A DNA stretch of 64,000 nucleotides, taken from positions 1 through 64,000 of the forward strand of contig JAGWTU010000019.1 in NCBI GenBank assembly GCA_028868825.1, in the 5' to 3' direction. Below are positions 40,311-49,969 of this stretch, one piece after another. The position numbers and the translations under genes are program-made. This stretch comes from Burkholderiales bacterium (GTDB lineage: Bacteria; Pseudomonadota; Gammaproteobacteria; Burkholderiales; Burkholderiaceae_C). The notes beneath the pieces are model-generated. The model saw nothing but the letters and a program-made list of their open reading frames with translations. It was not told the DNA's origin and did not search any database. Position 1 is the first letter of the stretch. The number at the start of each line of letters is the position of its first letter.

Positions 40311-41651
40311 ATGCGCGCGCTGTACCTGCGCATCTACTTCACCATCGTCGCGGCGCTGGGGCTGTTCGCGCTGGTGTCGGGGTGGCTGGTGCACGGTCAT
40401 CTGGCCGAGCAGCGCGCGCGCATCGAAGCCGCGGCGCACGACCGCGCGGCGGCCTGGGGCGAGCTGATCGAGCATGCGTTGCCCGACGCCTCGGCGCCGG
40501 CGGCACGGCAGATCGAGGCGCTGCAGGAATGGTCGCTGCGGCTGCGGCTGCCGCTGGCGCTGGACGACGCGCAGGGCCATCGCCTGGGGGCCTCGGAATC
40601 GTTCACGCGGCGCCAGGAGGACCCGCGCAGCGATCACCTGATGATCCAGTCGTTCCGCTTCGAGGATGGGCGCGAGCTCTGGGTCGCGCGGCGTCCGATG
40701 GGGCGCGGCCCGCCGGTGGTGGCGCCGCGCGCGTTCTGGCCCGCGGCCTGGAACGGCACCGCCGCCTGGACCGGCGGCTTCGAGCTCGCGGCGCTGCTGG
40801 TCGTGCTTTTCATCGCCGTGGCCGCCGGTTCCTGGCCGGTGGTGCGCCGGCTGACGCGCCGGCTGGAACTGCTCAAGGCTGGCGTCGAGGCCTTCGGCGC
40901 CGGCGCGCTGCACCAGCGCGTGGTCGAGGAGGGGCGCGACGAGGTCGCCGCGGTCGCTGCCAGCTTCAATCGCGCGGCCAAGCACATCGAGACCCTCGTG
41001 CGCTCGCACCAGAGCCTGCTCGCCAACGCCAGCCACGAGCTGCGCTCGCCGCTGGCGCGGCTGAAGATGGCGGTGACGATGATGGACGAGGCCGGGCCCG
41101 ATCAGCGCGCGCGGCTGCGCGCCGAGATCGACACCGACATCTCGGAACTCGATGCGCTGGTCGAGGAGGTGCTGCTGGCCAGCCGGCTCGATGCCCCAAC
41201 GGTGGCGCTGGCGCAGGACCCGGTCGACCTGCTGGCGATGTCGGCCGAGGAGGCGGCGCGCGTGCAGGCCACCGCCAGTGGCGACCATGTGCAGCTGCGC
41301 GGCGAGGAGCGCCTGCTGCGGCGCGCCGTGCGCAACCTGCTCGAGAACGCGCGCCGCTACGGCGGCGGCGAGGTCGCGGTCGAGGTCTCGGCGCGGCCCG
41401 GTCGCGTCGAGATCGCCGTCGCCGACCGCGGGCCCGGCGTGCCGCCCGAATACCGCGAGCGCATCTTCGAGGCCTTCTTCCGCCTGCCCGGGCACGCCGA
41501 GACGGCGGGCGGCGTCGGGCTCGGGCTCTCGCTGGTGCGCCAGATCGCCGCGCGCCATGGCGGCGATGTGCGCTGCGAGGCGCGCGAGGGCGGCGGCAGC
41601 CGCTTCGTCATCGGCCTGCCGCTGGCCGCGGCGCCGCTCAGGCCGGCTTGA
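40311..41651 (+). CDS. Sensor histidine kinase, CpxA-like (copy 1)
   Basis: TM-periplasmic-TM-HAMP; H-box 'NASHELRSPLARLK'; 'NLLENARRYG' N-box; 'DRGPGVPPEYRERIFEAFFR'; 'GVGLGLSLV'. Confidence 0.94.
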   Translation: MRALYLRIYFTIVAALGLFALVSGWLVHGHLAEQRARIEAAAHDRAAAWGELIEHALPDASAPAARQIEALQEWSLRLRLPLALDDAQGHRLGASESFTRRQEDPRSDHLMIQSFRFEDGRELWVARRPMGRGPPVVAPRAFWPAAWNGTAAWTGGFELAALLVVLFIAVAAGSWPVVRRLTRRLELLKAGVEAFGAGALHQRVVEEGRDEVAAVAASFNRAAKHIETLVRSHQSLLANASHELRSPLARLKMAVTMMDEAGPDQRARLRAEIDTDISELDALVEEVLLASRLDAPTVALAQDPVDLLAMSAEEAARVQATASGDHVQLRGEERLLRRAVRNLLENARRYGGGEVAVEVSARPGRVEIAVADRGPGVPPEYRERIFEAFFRLPGHAETAGGVGLGLSLVRQIAARHGGDVRCEAREGGGSRFVIGLPLAAAPLRPA

Positions 41652-42093
41652 TCTCGAAGATCTCGGGCGGCGGATGGTCGGCGCCGCTGGCCAGCCGCGC
41701 GCGTTCGGCGTAGCGGTTGAAGCGCCAGGCGGTGTTCTCCATCGTGATGCGGCGCCAGACGGCGCGCTTGGCCGCCGGGCCCATCGAAGGCCAGTGCTGC
41801 ACCTCTTCGTGCGTGCGGCCGCAGCCCTTGCACACGGCGTCGCCCTGGCTCGTCGAGCAGATCGCGATGCAGGGCGCATCGGGCGTGCTCGCGTACCAGG
41901 CGAGCCAGGCGGCGCGCGCCTTTGCCGGCATCGTGGTCTCGTCGCAGCTCGATTCGCGGTAATAGACCATCAGCGCGTAGACCTCGGCGAGCGCGCGCAC
42001 CTCGCCGCAGGCGGTGACGCCGTCGGGCGAGGGGCTGCGTTCGCGCCACCAGTTGATGGCGGCCTCGATGTCGGTGATGTGGATGCCGGTCAT
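41638..42093 (-). CDS. DUF3717-DUF1289 fusion protein
   Basis: 'IHITDIEAAINWWRERSP...LMVYYRESS' then 'PCIAICSTSQGDAVCKGCGRTHEEVQHWPSMGPAAKRAVWRRI'. Confidence 0.8.
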   Translation of the reverse strand: MTGIHITDIEAAINWWRERSPSPDGVTACGEVRALAEVYALMVYYRESSCDETTMPAKARAAWLAWYASTPDAPCIAICSTSQGDAVCKGCGRTHEEVQHWPSMGPAAKRAVWRRITMENTAWRFNRYAERARLASGADHPPPEIFEIKPA

Positions 42094-43400
42094 GGCGGGG
42101 GCGGCATGGGGGCGTGGAGTGTACCCAAGGCCGCCGGCTCGGCGCGCCAAAGCGCGCAGACATCGAGCCCGGGGTCGGCGTCGCGGATGCGCAGCTCGCC
42201 GCCATGCGCCTGCGCGACGAGCCGGCACAGGTACAGGCCGAGGCCGACGCCGCCGACCTCGCGCGTGCGTGCGCTGTCGGGGCGGTAGAAGGGCTCGCCC
42301 AGGCGCGCGCGCTGCGCCTCGGGCAGGCCGGGGCCGTGGTCGCGCACGCCGAAGGCGACGCGGCCGTCGGCCTCGCGGCGCAGGAAGACCTCGGGCGGCC
42401 GCGGCGCCCCGTGGCCATGGCGCAGCGCGTTGGACAGCAGGTTGCGCAGCAGCAGCCGCATCCGCGTCGCGTCGACGCGCAGCGCCCCGAGGTCGGCCAG
42501 ATCCAGCGTCGGCGCGACCGCGCCCTCGCCGCCCTCGGCGACCGCCTCGGCGACGACCTCGCGCGCCAGCGCCGCGAGGTCGGTCGCCTCGCTGTGCAGC
42601 GCCGGGTCGCCGCGCGCCAGGCGTTCGCCCTCGAGCAGGCTGGCGATGAGGTCGCGCATCTCGCCGAGGTCGCGCAGCAGCGCCTCGCGCGCCTCGCCGC
42701 CTTCGACCAGCTCGGCATTCACGCGCGCCCGCGTCAGCGGGCTGCGCAGCTCGTGGCTGATCGCCAGCAGCAGCGCGCGCTGCGCCTCGAGCATGCCGGC
42801 GAGGTTCGATGCCATGCCGTTGACGCGCTCGGCCAGCAGCCCCAGTTCGTCGCGCCGGCGCACCGGGATCGGCGCGCCGAAGCGTCCCTGGCCGTAGGCC
42901 TGGACGCCGGCGACGATGTCGGCCAGCGGCGCGAGCTGGCGGCGCACGAAATGGTGGGCGACGGCGATCAGCGCCAGCAGCGCCGCCAGCGTCGCCCAGC
43001 CGAACAGGCGCGGCTCGGCGGCGTCGGGCGCGCGCGCCAGGCCGAAGGCGATGCGGTGGCCGTCGGCCGTCTCGCGCACGACGACCCAGGGCGTGGCGTT
43101 GCGCTCGCGCGGCAGCCCGGCGGCGCGGCGCGAATCCCAGTGCACGGTCGGGCCGTCGATGCGCACCGTCAGCGGCAGCCGCCGCGTCAGCGCCGCCGCG
43201 CGGTCGATGTCGGGCGGGCTGCCGATCTCGGCCGCCAGGCGGTCGGCGTAATCGGCGACCAGCGGCGCGGCATAGCTCTCCCAGCCGTTGTGGACGATGC
43301 GGTGCGTGCCGGCCATGAACACCGCCGCCATGGCCAGCGCCAGCGCCAGGAACAGCAGCAGGAAGCGGCCGCGGATCGAATGCAGGTGGTGCCGCATCAC
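42090..43400 (-). CDS. Sensor histidine kinase, CpxA-like (copy 2)
   Basis: 'AISHELRSPLTRARV' H-box; 'NLLSNALRHG'; 'DHGPGLPEAQRARLGEPFYR'; 'GVGLGLYLC'. Confidence 0.94.
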   Translation of the reverse strand: MMRHHLHSIRGRFLLLFLALALAMAAVFMAGTHRIVHNGWESYAAPLVADYADRLAAEIGSPPDIDRAAALTRRLPLTVRIDGPTVHWDSRRAAGLPRERNATPWVVVRETADGHRIAFGLARAPDAAEPRLFGWATLAALLALIAVAHHFVRRQLAPLADIVAGVQAYGQGRFGAPIPVRRRDELGLLAERVNGMASNLAGMLEAQRALLLAISHELRSPLTRARVNAELVEGGEAREALLRDLGEMRDLIASLLEGERLARGDPALHSEATDLAALAREVVAEAVAEGGEGAVAPTLDLADLGALRVDATRMRLLLRNLLSNALRHGHGAPRPPEVFLRREADGRVAFGVRDHGPGLPEAQRARLGEPFYRPDSARTREVGGVGLGLYLCRLVAQAHGGELRIRDADPGLDVCALWRAEPAALGTLHAPMPPPP

Positions 43401-44101
43401 GGCCGCTCGCCTGCGAAGACGTAGCCGGCGTTGCGCAGCGTGCGGATCGGGTCCAGCGGCTCGAGCTTGCGCCGCAGCCGGCTGACGAGGATGTCGACGG
43501 CGCGGCTGTGGATGTCCGGCGCCGCGTGGCCGCGCAGCCGGTTGAGGATCTCGTCGCGGCTGAAGACCTGGTTCGGGCGCGAGGCCAGCAGCGCCAGCAG
43601 TTCGAATTCGGTGCCGGTGAGTTCGAGCAGCTCGCCCTGGCGCTGCACGCTGCGCGCGCCGAGGTCGATCTCCAGCCCCGCGTAGCGCAGCCGCGGCGGC
43701 GGCGCGGCCGCCGGCTGGGCGGCCGTGCGCCGCAGCACGGTCTGCACGCGCGCGAGCAGCTCGCGCGGCTCGAAGGGCTTGGGCAGGTAGTCGTCGGCGC
43801 CGAGCTCGAGCCCGACGACGCGGTCCATGACGTCGCCGCGCGCGGTCAGCATGACGATCGGCAGCTGGCTCGTGCGGCGCAGCGTGCGGCAGACCTCGAA
43901 GCCGTCCATCTCGGGCAGCATGACGTCGAGGATGACGGCATCGAAGCCGCCGGCCTCGAGCAGCGCGAGGCCGGCGCTCGGCCGCGTGGCCTGCTGCAGT
44001 TCGTAGTCGTGGCGGCGGAAATAGGCCGCCAGCGGCGGACCCAGTCGTTCGTCGTCGTCGATCAGCAGCAGGCGGCGCATGGCCGGCATTGTCGCCATCA
44101 T
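43397..44101 (-). CDS. OmpR-family response regulator (copy 2)
   Basis: 'RRLLLIDDDERLGPPLAAYF', 'DAVILDVMLPEMDG', 'DDYLPKPFEPRELLARVQ', winged-helix C-terminus. Confidence 0.94.
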   Translation of the reverse strand: MMATMPAMRRLLLIDDDERLGPPLAAYFRRHDYELQQATRPSAGLALLEAGGFDAVILDVMLPEMDGFEVCRTLRRTSQLPIVMLTARGDVMDRVVGLELGADDYLPKPFEPRELLARVQTVLRRTAAQPAAAPPPRLRYAGLEIDLGARSVQRQGELLELTGTEFELLALLASRPNQVFSRDEILNRLRGHAAPDIHSRAVDILVSRLRRKLEPLDPIRTLRNAGYVFAGERP

Positions 44102-44167
44102 CGCGACCGTGGCGGCGCCGGGGGCGCCGGCGCCGCCGCCACCACCGCCGTCATCGCCGATGGGGGC

Positions 44168-44635
44168 TCAGCCGTGATGCCGGCGCTCGATAATGGCGCG
44201 CACCTGCGCCTGCTGCTCGGGCTTGAGGCTGTCGTAGAAATCGGCCATGGCGTCGATCACCGCCGGCGATCCGGTCTTGATCGCGTCGAGCTTGGCGGCG
44301 ACGAGCGCGCTGGCCTGCGTGCGATCGAAGGTCGTGCCGGCGACGAGGCCCTTGATCGCGGCGCCGGGCTCGGCAGCGCCGCCCAGCAGCGCCTGGTGCT
44401 GGGCGTGCATGCGCTCGGCGAGCGTCGCCAGCTTGGCCTTCTGCGCCGCGTCCAGCGCCAGGCGCTGCGCCATGCGGTCGACCATGCGCGTGCGCATCGC
44501 CGCGCTGTCGGTCTCGCCCATCGCGTGCCAGCCATGGCAGCCGCCACCGCGGTGGTTCGCGTAGGCGGCCAGGCCGCCGAAGAGCGCGGCGGCGCCGAAG
44601 ATGCCGACGAGGGTGCGTTTGATCCAGCGTTTCAT
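44168..44635 (-). CDS. Spy/CpxP-like periplasmic protein (copy 2)
   Basis: Signal/TM; 'RMAQRLALDAAQKAKLATLAERMHAQHQALL...FYDSLKPEQQAQVRAII'. Confidence 0.8.
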   Translation of the reverse strand: MKRWIKRTLVGIFGAAALFGGLAAYANHRGGGCHGWHAMGETDSAAMRTRMVDRMAQRLALDAAQKAKLATLAERMHAQHQALLGGAAEPGAAIKGLVAGTTFDRTQASALVAAKLDAIKTGSPAVIDAMADFYDSLKPEQQAQVRAIIERRHHG

Positions 44636-44759
44636 GGGTGGGTCCTGTGCCGGCGGTGACGCCGGTGTTGATGAGGACGCCATCGTCGGCGGCCGCGGCG
44701 CGGCCGTCCTTTCATCGCCGTATCGTCGCGTAACGTTTCTTGTCGCCCAGCCTTCTCGG

Positions 44760-45215
44760 CTACCAGCAAGCTGTCGCGGTGCCGCTGTTGCCCTGGGCGC
44801 CGGTCGAGCTCAGCGTGTAGCTGCCGCAGGCCGTGTCGTCGGCCTGTTTGCCGGACGGGGTCGCCGTGGCGAGGAAGCTGACGGCGTTGTTGCTGGCCGG
44901 ATCCGGCACCTGCACCGTCAGCGTGTAGCTCGTCGTGCCGCTGTTGACGACCGCCACCGAAGGCGTCGTCGCGTAGCCCAGCAGCGTCGTCGTCGCGGTG
45001 TAGGCGTTGTTCGTCGAGTAGTACTGCTGCTCGCGCGCGGCGAGGTCGAACAGCGCCGTCTTGGCGTCGGTGCGATGCGCCTTCTGGATCGACTGCCAGT
45101 ACACCGGCAGCGCCACGCGCAGCAGGATGCCGACGATGGCCACCGCGATCATCAGCTCGATCAGCGTGAAGCCGCGCCGGCGGCTGCGTTTCGTCTTCAA
45201 CATCGCGGGCCTCAT
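44760..45215 (-). CDS. pilE: Type IV pilin PilE-like
   Basis: 'RRRGFTLIELMIAVAIVGIL' class III signal; C-terminal Cys pair (CGSYTL...ATACW). Confidence 0.9.
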   Translation of the reverse strand: MRPAMLKTKRSRRRGFTLIELMIAVAIVGILLRVALPVYWQSIQKAHRTDAKTALFDLAAREQQYYSTNNAYTATTTLLGYATTPSVAVVNSGTTSYTLTVQVPDPASNNAVSFLATATPSGKQADDTACGSYTLSSTGAQGNSGTATACW

Positions 45216-48200
45216 CGCAGTTGCAGCCAGCTCGCGCGCTGGCCGACGCCGCTCGGGTTGAGCTGCTGCACGACGCCGCCGCCGCCGACCTTCTGGCTCA
45301 CCAGATACGGCCATTGCTTCGAACCGGTGCCGGCCGAGACGATCGTCGGCGTGCCGACGGCGTTCAGCAGCAGTCCGCTGGTGGCGGTGGTCGCCTGGCC
45401 GAAGAAGTTCTGCGCGCTCGTCACCGCGCCGCCGTTGGTCATGTTGATCGCCACGGTCCAGCCGGTGGGCGTCGCCGCGCTGCAGGAATAGACCGACAGC
45501 GACGGCGGCACCGTCGTGTTGACGACGAAGTTGCCGAGCAGCACGGCCGGGTCGTAGATGACCTGCTCGCCCGCGTCGGGCAGGTCGACCTCCCAGCCGT
45601 AGTTCTTGCCCGCGGCGGTGCAGCTGCTGGCGCCGTACCAGCACATCGTGATCGTCGTCAGGTTGCGCGTCGTCGTCGCGGCGACGTCGGTCAAGGTCTG
45701 CTGCACCAGGCTGGCCGGCGTGTCCGCCGCGGCGGGATTCGACGCCGAGGAGGTGAAGGATTTCCTGTTGATCGCGCTGGCGGCGAGCGCGTTCCACGAC
45801 GCCATGTTCCAGTCCCAGATCCCGTACAGGCTCTGACGGCCGGAGGCGTAGCTGGTCGCCGCGACATCGCTGAAGCTCGTCTCCTGGCCGGTGCCGAAGG
45901 CGATCACCCAGCGCAACAGGCCGCCATCGGCGGGGACGCCGACGACGGTCGGCGCGGTGGTGATCGGCTGCACGCTGGCGTTGGCGCCGGCGGTCGTGTT
46001 GAACAGCGGCGTGGCGGTGGCACCGCTGCCGTAGTTGCTGACGCCCCAGTCCGAGGCCGTCGCGCTCGTGAGGTCGAAGCGCCACAGGTTGCCGCGCAGG
46101 TCGCCGGCGTAGACGTAGTCGGTGATGTGGTCGCCGTCGAGGTCGGCGCTGCGCACGGCGGCGATGCCGTTGGGCGAGGCCGTGCTGCCGACGCCGGTGC
46201 CCAGGAAATAGGCGGTGCCGAGCGCGCCGGTGGCGGGGTCGATCTCGAGGATGAAGATGCCGGCGCGGCCGGTCGCGCTGGCCAGGCCGTTGCCGAAGAT
46301 GATCGCCCAATGACCGTCGTGCAGGCGCCGGATCAGCGGCTGGTCGAGCACCTGGCCGAGGTTCTGGCCGCAGTTCGCGTTGCCCGAGCAGGCCAGCGAA
46401 GTGCCCCATTCGCCGATCACCAGCGACGAGGCGTTGGCTTCGGAGAAACTGGCCGGATTGGTGATGTCGAGCGCGAACACCGCCGGCCCGCCGCGGCCCA
46501 GCCCCGAGACGAGCCAGGTATGCCAGGCACCGTTGTAGTAGAGGTCGCCGGTGCCTATCTGGCCATCGACGTAGAAGTTGTGGCCGTATTGGGTGTTGCT
46601 GTAGTTGAGCAGCGGGTTCGTGCTGTCGAGGCAGGTCACCGCGCCGCCGCTGCCGGGGGCCGCGGGGCAGTTCGGGGTCGCCGAGTCGCCGGTGGTCGGC
46701 GTGCCCGAACCGGCGATGTAGCCGGGCACGTAGGCGATCAACTCCTGGCCGTCGTTGGGCACGTCCGCGTTGGACGCCCCCGTGGCCGTCTGTGCGCCGG
46801 CGCGGAAGCCGTGCAGCATGCCGTCGTTGGCGCCGGCGTAGACGACGTTCGTGCGCGTCGCCGCGCCGCCGCTCTTGTACGCGAGATAGCTGCTCTCGCT
46901 GCCGGCCGTGTGGTACAGGTTGTCGACGAAGCTCGTGCCGTAGCTGAGCTGCGGCGGGCCGACCCACGACGGGCTCGAATGGACGATGTCGCCGAGCACG
47001 CCGTTGCGCACGCGCAGCGTGCCGTTGGCATTCGCCGAACTCGCCTCGTTGCTGCGGCCGCCGCGCAGGTAGTCGAGCTCGACCGCTTCGCTCGGCGACC
47101 AGCCGGCGTAGCCGGCGCCGCCGCCGAGCGCGTTGTATTCGTTGCCCGAAGCGATGTTCGAATTGAAGGCGATGCCGGCGCTGCCGTTCCAGCTCAGGAT
47201 CGTGCGGTTCGCCGAGCCCTGCGCCGTCATGCCCTTGGCGCCGGTGGACGCGCAGTCACCGCCGGTGAGCACGCAGGATGCATCCCAGGTCGGGGTCGAC
47301 TGGATCGAGACCTTGTTCGTGGTCGTGTTCAGCACCAGCGGGTTCGAGGTCAGCTGTCCCCACCAGCCGATCGGGTGATAGAAGGACAGGAAGGCCGCCG
47401 TGTTGATCTGCAGCTGGCCCGACTGCTGGGCGTTGAGGCTGGCCGAACCGGCGGCCTGCGCCATCGGCGCGGTCTTGAAGCACAGGATCTCGTGGATGTT
47501 GGTCGATCCGCCGGTCGCCCCCGAGAAACCGAAGCCGAAATTGGCCGGCAGCGAGCCGCCGTTGATCGAGGTGATCGAGACGCCGTTGATGATGTTGACG
47601 TGGGCGCCGTAGTTGTAGCTGTAGTCCAGGCTCAGCAGGCCGTTGGGCGTGATCGTGAGCTGGTAGTCGATCGGCACCGCGGCGCCGCGAGTCGTTGCGC
47701 TTTCCTTGGCCATCGGTTTCGTCGATGGCAGCACCGAATACGCACCGCTCACATAGGGATAGTCGAGCACGCTCACGGTCGAATTGCCGCGCTTGTAGGC
47801 CTTGCCGTTGGCGTAGTCCCAAAGCACCCCGTTCTTGCAGGTCGCGAGCACCGAGCTGTACTGGTTCGCGGTGCCGACCCAGTTGCTCGGATAGAGCGCC
47901 GGGTAATTTGCATTCAGCCAGTTCCAGTTCACATTGCCGCCGGCGCGGACGCCGATGCGCATGGCCTGGAAACCGTTGCCGGTGGCCGTGTTGTCGCTGG
48001 CATTGAGGAAGTTGCCGTACTCGTCGATGCCGACGCCGAGGTAGGCGCCGTAGACGCCGTCGGCCGACTTGGCGGCGCTGGCGTTGCCGCTGGCATTCGT
48101 GCAGCTGTAGCCCAGTGAGCCGCCGGTGGCGCCGACGGTAGGAATCGCATTGCCGGTGCCGGGCTTGGTCAACGAGGCGTCGGTGAGGAAGAACGAGATG

Positions 48201-48646
48201 CCGTCGGCGCCATCGACGTTGCCGCTGTCGCCGGCGTAGGCGATGGTGCGGAAAGTCACCGTCAGGCCGCTGCTGCTCGGGAACGAGAAGTTGGAGATGA
48301 TCGCGCCGCGCTGCTGGTAGATCCCCGAGCCGCCGTATTTCGCGCTCGTGAAGCGCAGCGCGCCGGCGCCGGTGGCGTCGGGCAGGCTCCCGGTGGCGCC
48401 GCCGACGCTGTGGCGGTAGGGGCTGGTCGTGGCGTCGTACTGGCTGTTGACCCAGCTGCACGAAGGAATCTGGCCGCCGACGTTGCCCGAGCTCGTGCCG
48501 GCGGTGAGGCAGGCGCCATACAGCGCGGTCCAGCTCAAGCTGTTGGTCGCGCCGTTGAAGTTGTCGGCGACGGGGCCCTGCTGCGCAAGGGCTCCGGCGC
48601 TGGCGAACACGGCGGCCGCGACGACGAGGGTGGCGTTGCGTGGCAT
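45212..48646 (-). CDS. pilY1: PilY1-family pilus tip protein with N-terminal L-type-lectin-like domain
   Basis: C-terminal PilY1 beta-propeller signatures ('VYAGANDGMLHGF', 'GNGLASATGRAGIFILEIDPATG', 'DLDGDHITDYVYAGDLRGNLWRFDL'); N-terminal lectin-like motifs. Confidence 0.92.
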   Translation of the reverse strand: MPRNATLVVAAAVFASAGALAQQGPVADNFNGATNSLSWTALYGACLTAGTSSGNVGGQIPSCSWVNSQYDATTSPYRHSVGGATGSLPDATGAGALRFTSAKYGGSGIYQQRGAIISNFSFPSSSGLTVTFRTIAYAGDSGNVDGADGISFFLTDASLTKPGTGNAIPTVGATGGSLGYSCTNASGNASAAKSADGVYGAYLGVGIDEYGNFLNASDNTATGNGFQAMRIGVRAGGNVNWNWLNANYPALYPSNWVGTANQYSSVLATCKNGVLWDYANGKAYKRGNSTVSVLDYPYVSGAYSVLPSTKPMAKESATTRGAAVPIDYQLTITPNGLLSLDYSYNYGAHVNIINGVSITSINGGSLPANFGFGFSGATGGSTNIHEILCFKTAPMAQAAGSASLNAQQSGQLQINTAAFLSFYHPIGWWGQLTSNPLVLNTTTNKVSIQSTPTWDASCVLTGGDCASTGAKGMTAQGSANRTILSWNGSAGIAFNSNIASGNEYNALGGGAGYAGWSPSEAVELDYLRGGRSNEASSANANGTLRVRNGVLGDIVHSSPSWVGPPQLSYGTSFVDNLYHTAGSESSYLAYKSGGAATRTNVVYAGANDGMLHGFRAGAQTATGASNADVPNDGQELIAYVPGYIAGSGTPTTGDSATPNCPAAPGSGGAVTCLDSTNPLLNYSNTQYGHNFYVDGQIGTGDLYYNGAWHTWLVSGLGRGGPAVFALDITNPASFSEANASSLVIGEWGTSLACSGNANCGQNLGQVLDQPLIRRLHDGHWAIIFGNGLASATGRAGIFILEIDPATGALGTAYFLGTGVGSTASPNGIAAVRSADLDGDHITDYVYAGDLRGNLWRFDLTSATASDWGVSNYGSGATATPLFNTTAGANASVQPITTAPTVVGVPADGGLLRWVIAFGTGQETSFSDVAATSYASGRQSLYGIWDWNMASWNALAASAINRKSFTSSASNPAAADTPASLVQQTLTDVAATTTRNLTTITMCWYGASSCTAAGKNYGWEVDLPDAGEQVIYDPAVLLGNFVVNTTVPPSLSVYSCSAATPTGWTVAINMTNGGAVTSAQNFFGQATTATSGLLLNAVGTPTIVSAGTGSKQWPYLVSQKVGGGGVVQQLNPSGVGQRASWLQLR

Positions 48647-48659
48647 GCTTCTGGGTCTC

Positions 48660-49229
48660 CTAGGGGTTGCCGGCGTCGACGTTGTTGTTGACGAGCACGT
48701 AGGTGCTCTGCACGACGCTGACTGCATTGGCATTGCCGCCCCAGCCGGCCGCGGTGACCTGGAACATCGGATTCATCTTGCCGTCCTGGGTCAGCCCGAT
48801 GTACTGGATGTAGACCTTCGGGTCGGCGTAGAAGGTGCCGACGCCGCCCGTGGTGCTGACCGTCATGCCGGCGAAGGCCACCGAGGAGCCGATGCTGCCG
48901 ATGTCGCTGGCCCAGGGCAGGGCGGTCGGGTTCGGCAGGGCGTCGCCGCAGATGCCGACGCCGGCCGTCGTCGTGAACGCCGGGTAGGCGACGCTGGTGC
49001 AGGGCACGCCGACGCCGACGATGCCCTGCTTGAGGAACCATTCGCCGTAGGCCAGCGCCGCCTGCGCCGATTCGAGCGAGCGCTGCTTCTCGCGCGCATT
49101 GCCCGAGATCAGCTGCAGCACGCCGAAGCTCTTGAACACGGTGATCGCGACCACCGTCAGCACGACGAGCAGGATCAGGCTCGTCGCCAGCACGACGCCG
49201 CGGGCCTTGTGTGCGCGAGGACTGTTCAT
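48660..49229 (-). CDS. pilX: Type IV pilus assembly protein PilX
   Basis: 'ARGVVLATSLILLVVLTVVAITVFKSFG...REKQRSLESAQAALAYGEWFL'. Confidence 0.85.
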   Translation of the reverse strand: MNSPRAHKARGVVLATSLILLVVLTVVAITVFKSFGVLQLISGNAREKQRSLESAQAALAYGEWFLKQGIVGVGVPCTSVAYPAFTTTAGVGICGDALPNPTALPWASDIGSIGSSVAFAGMTVSTTGGVGTFYADPKVYIQYIGLTQDGKMNPMFQVTAAGWGGNANAVSVVQSTYVLVNNNVDAGNP

Positions 49230-49969
49230 GCCGACCCCTGGATGCCTATGACGCGCGTCATGCTCAGCGTCGCCGGCTGCCCGGCATTGCCGGCCATCGG
49301 ATTGACGAAGGTGAGCGTGAGCTGGAGCGAGCGCACGAGGCCCCAGCTGCCCGCCGCCGCGACCTGGGTCGCGTTCATGTAGCGGCTCACCGAGCCGGTG
49401 CCGTTGACGTCGATGCCGTAGAGCACCTTCATCGTCTGCACGCCCGACACCAGCACCAGCGGCTGCGGGTTCGCGGCGAACGTGCTCGTGCAGGTGAGCT
49501 GGCCGCTGGCGTTGACGGTGAACATGTTCGTCACCGCGGCGGCGGCCGCGGCGGCGATCGGGTTGCCGTTGCAATCGGTCGTGGCGACGACCGACGAGGC
49601 GTTCACCGGGTCCTGGAAGAAGCGCAGCGCGACGCTGTCGCTGGCAGCGCCGGCGCCGTCGACGCCGGCGACGAATTCGGCGGCACCGAAGGTGCCCGCG
49701 AGCAGGTTGTTCGTGCCGCTGGGAAAGGCCGCGGCCAGCGAGCCGATCGTCGTCAACGGGTAATAGCCGGCGATGCCGACGATGTCCGAGATCGTGCTGA
49801 AGGCCATGCGCTCGGCGTCCTGCCAGTCGCGGAACTGGCCCTCGTCGCGGATCGACGATCGCGTGTTGACGACGATCAGCGCGTAGCCGGCGACGACGAA
49901 CAGGCCGACGGTGAGCGCGACCACGAGCTCGACGAGCGTGAGACCGCGTTGGCGTTTGCGGCTCTTCAT
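49226..49969 (-). CDS. pilW: Type IV pilus minor pilin PilW
   Basis: 'RQRGLTLVELVVALTVGLFVVAGYALIVVNTR' prepilin peptide; 4-nt overlap with pilX. Confidence 0.88.
   Translation of the reverse strand: MKSRKRQRGLTLVELVVALTVGLFVVAGYALIVVNTRSSIRDEGQFRDWQDAERMAFSTISDIVGIAGYYPLTTIGSLAAAFPSGTNNLLAGTFGAAEFVAGVDGAGAASDSVALRFFQDPVNASSVVATTDCNGNPIAAAAAAAVTNMFTVNASGQLTCTSTFAANPQPLVLVSGVQTMKVLYGIDVNGTGSVSRYMNATQVAAAGSWGLVRSLQLTLTFVNPMAGNAGQPATLSMTRVIGIQGSA

Noticed and set aside
45221-48118. 965-aa plus-strand ORF opposite pilY1
   Set aside because: Antisense of a well-supported PilY1 gene; translation is compositionally typical of GC-rich shadow ORFs.
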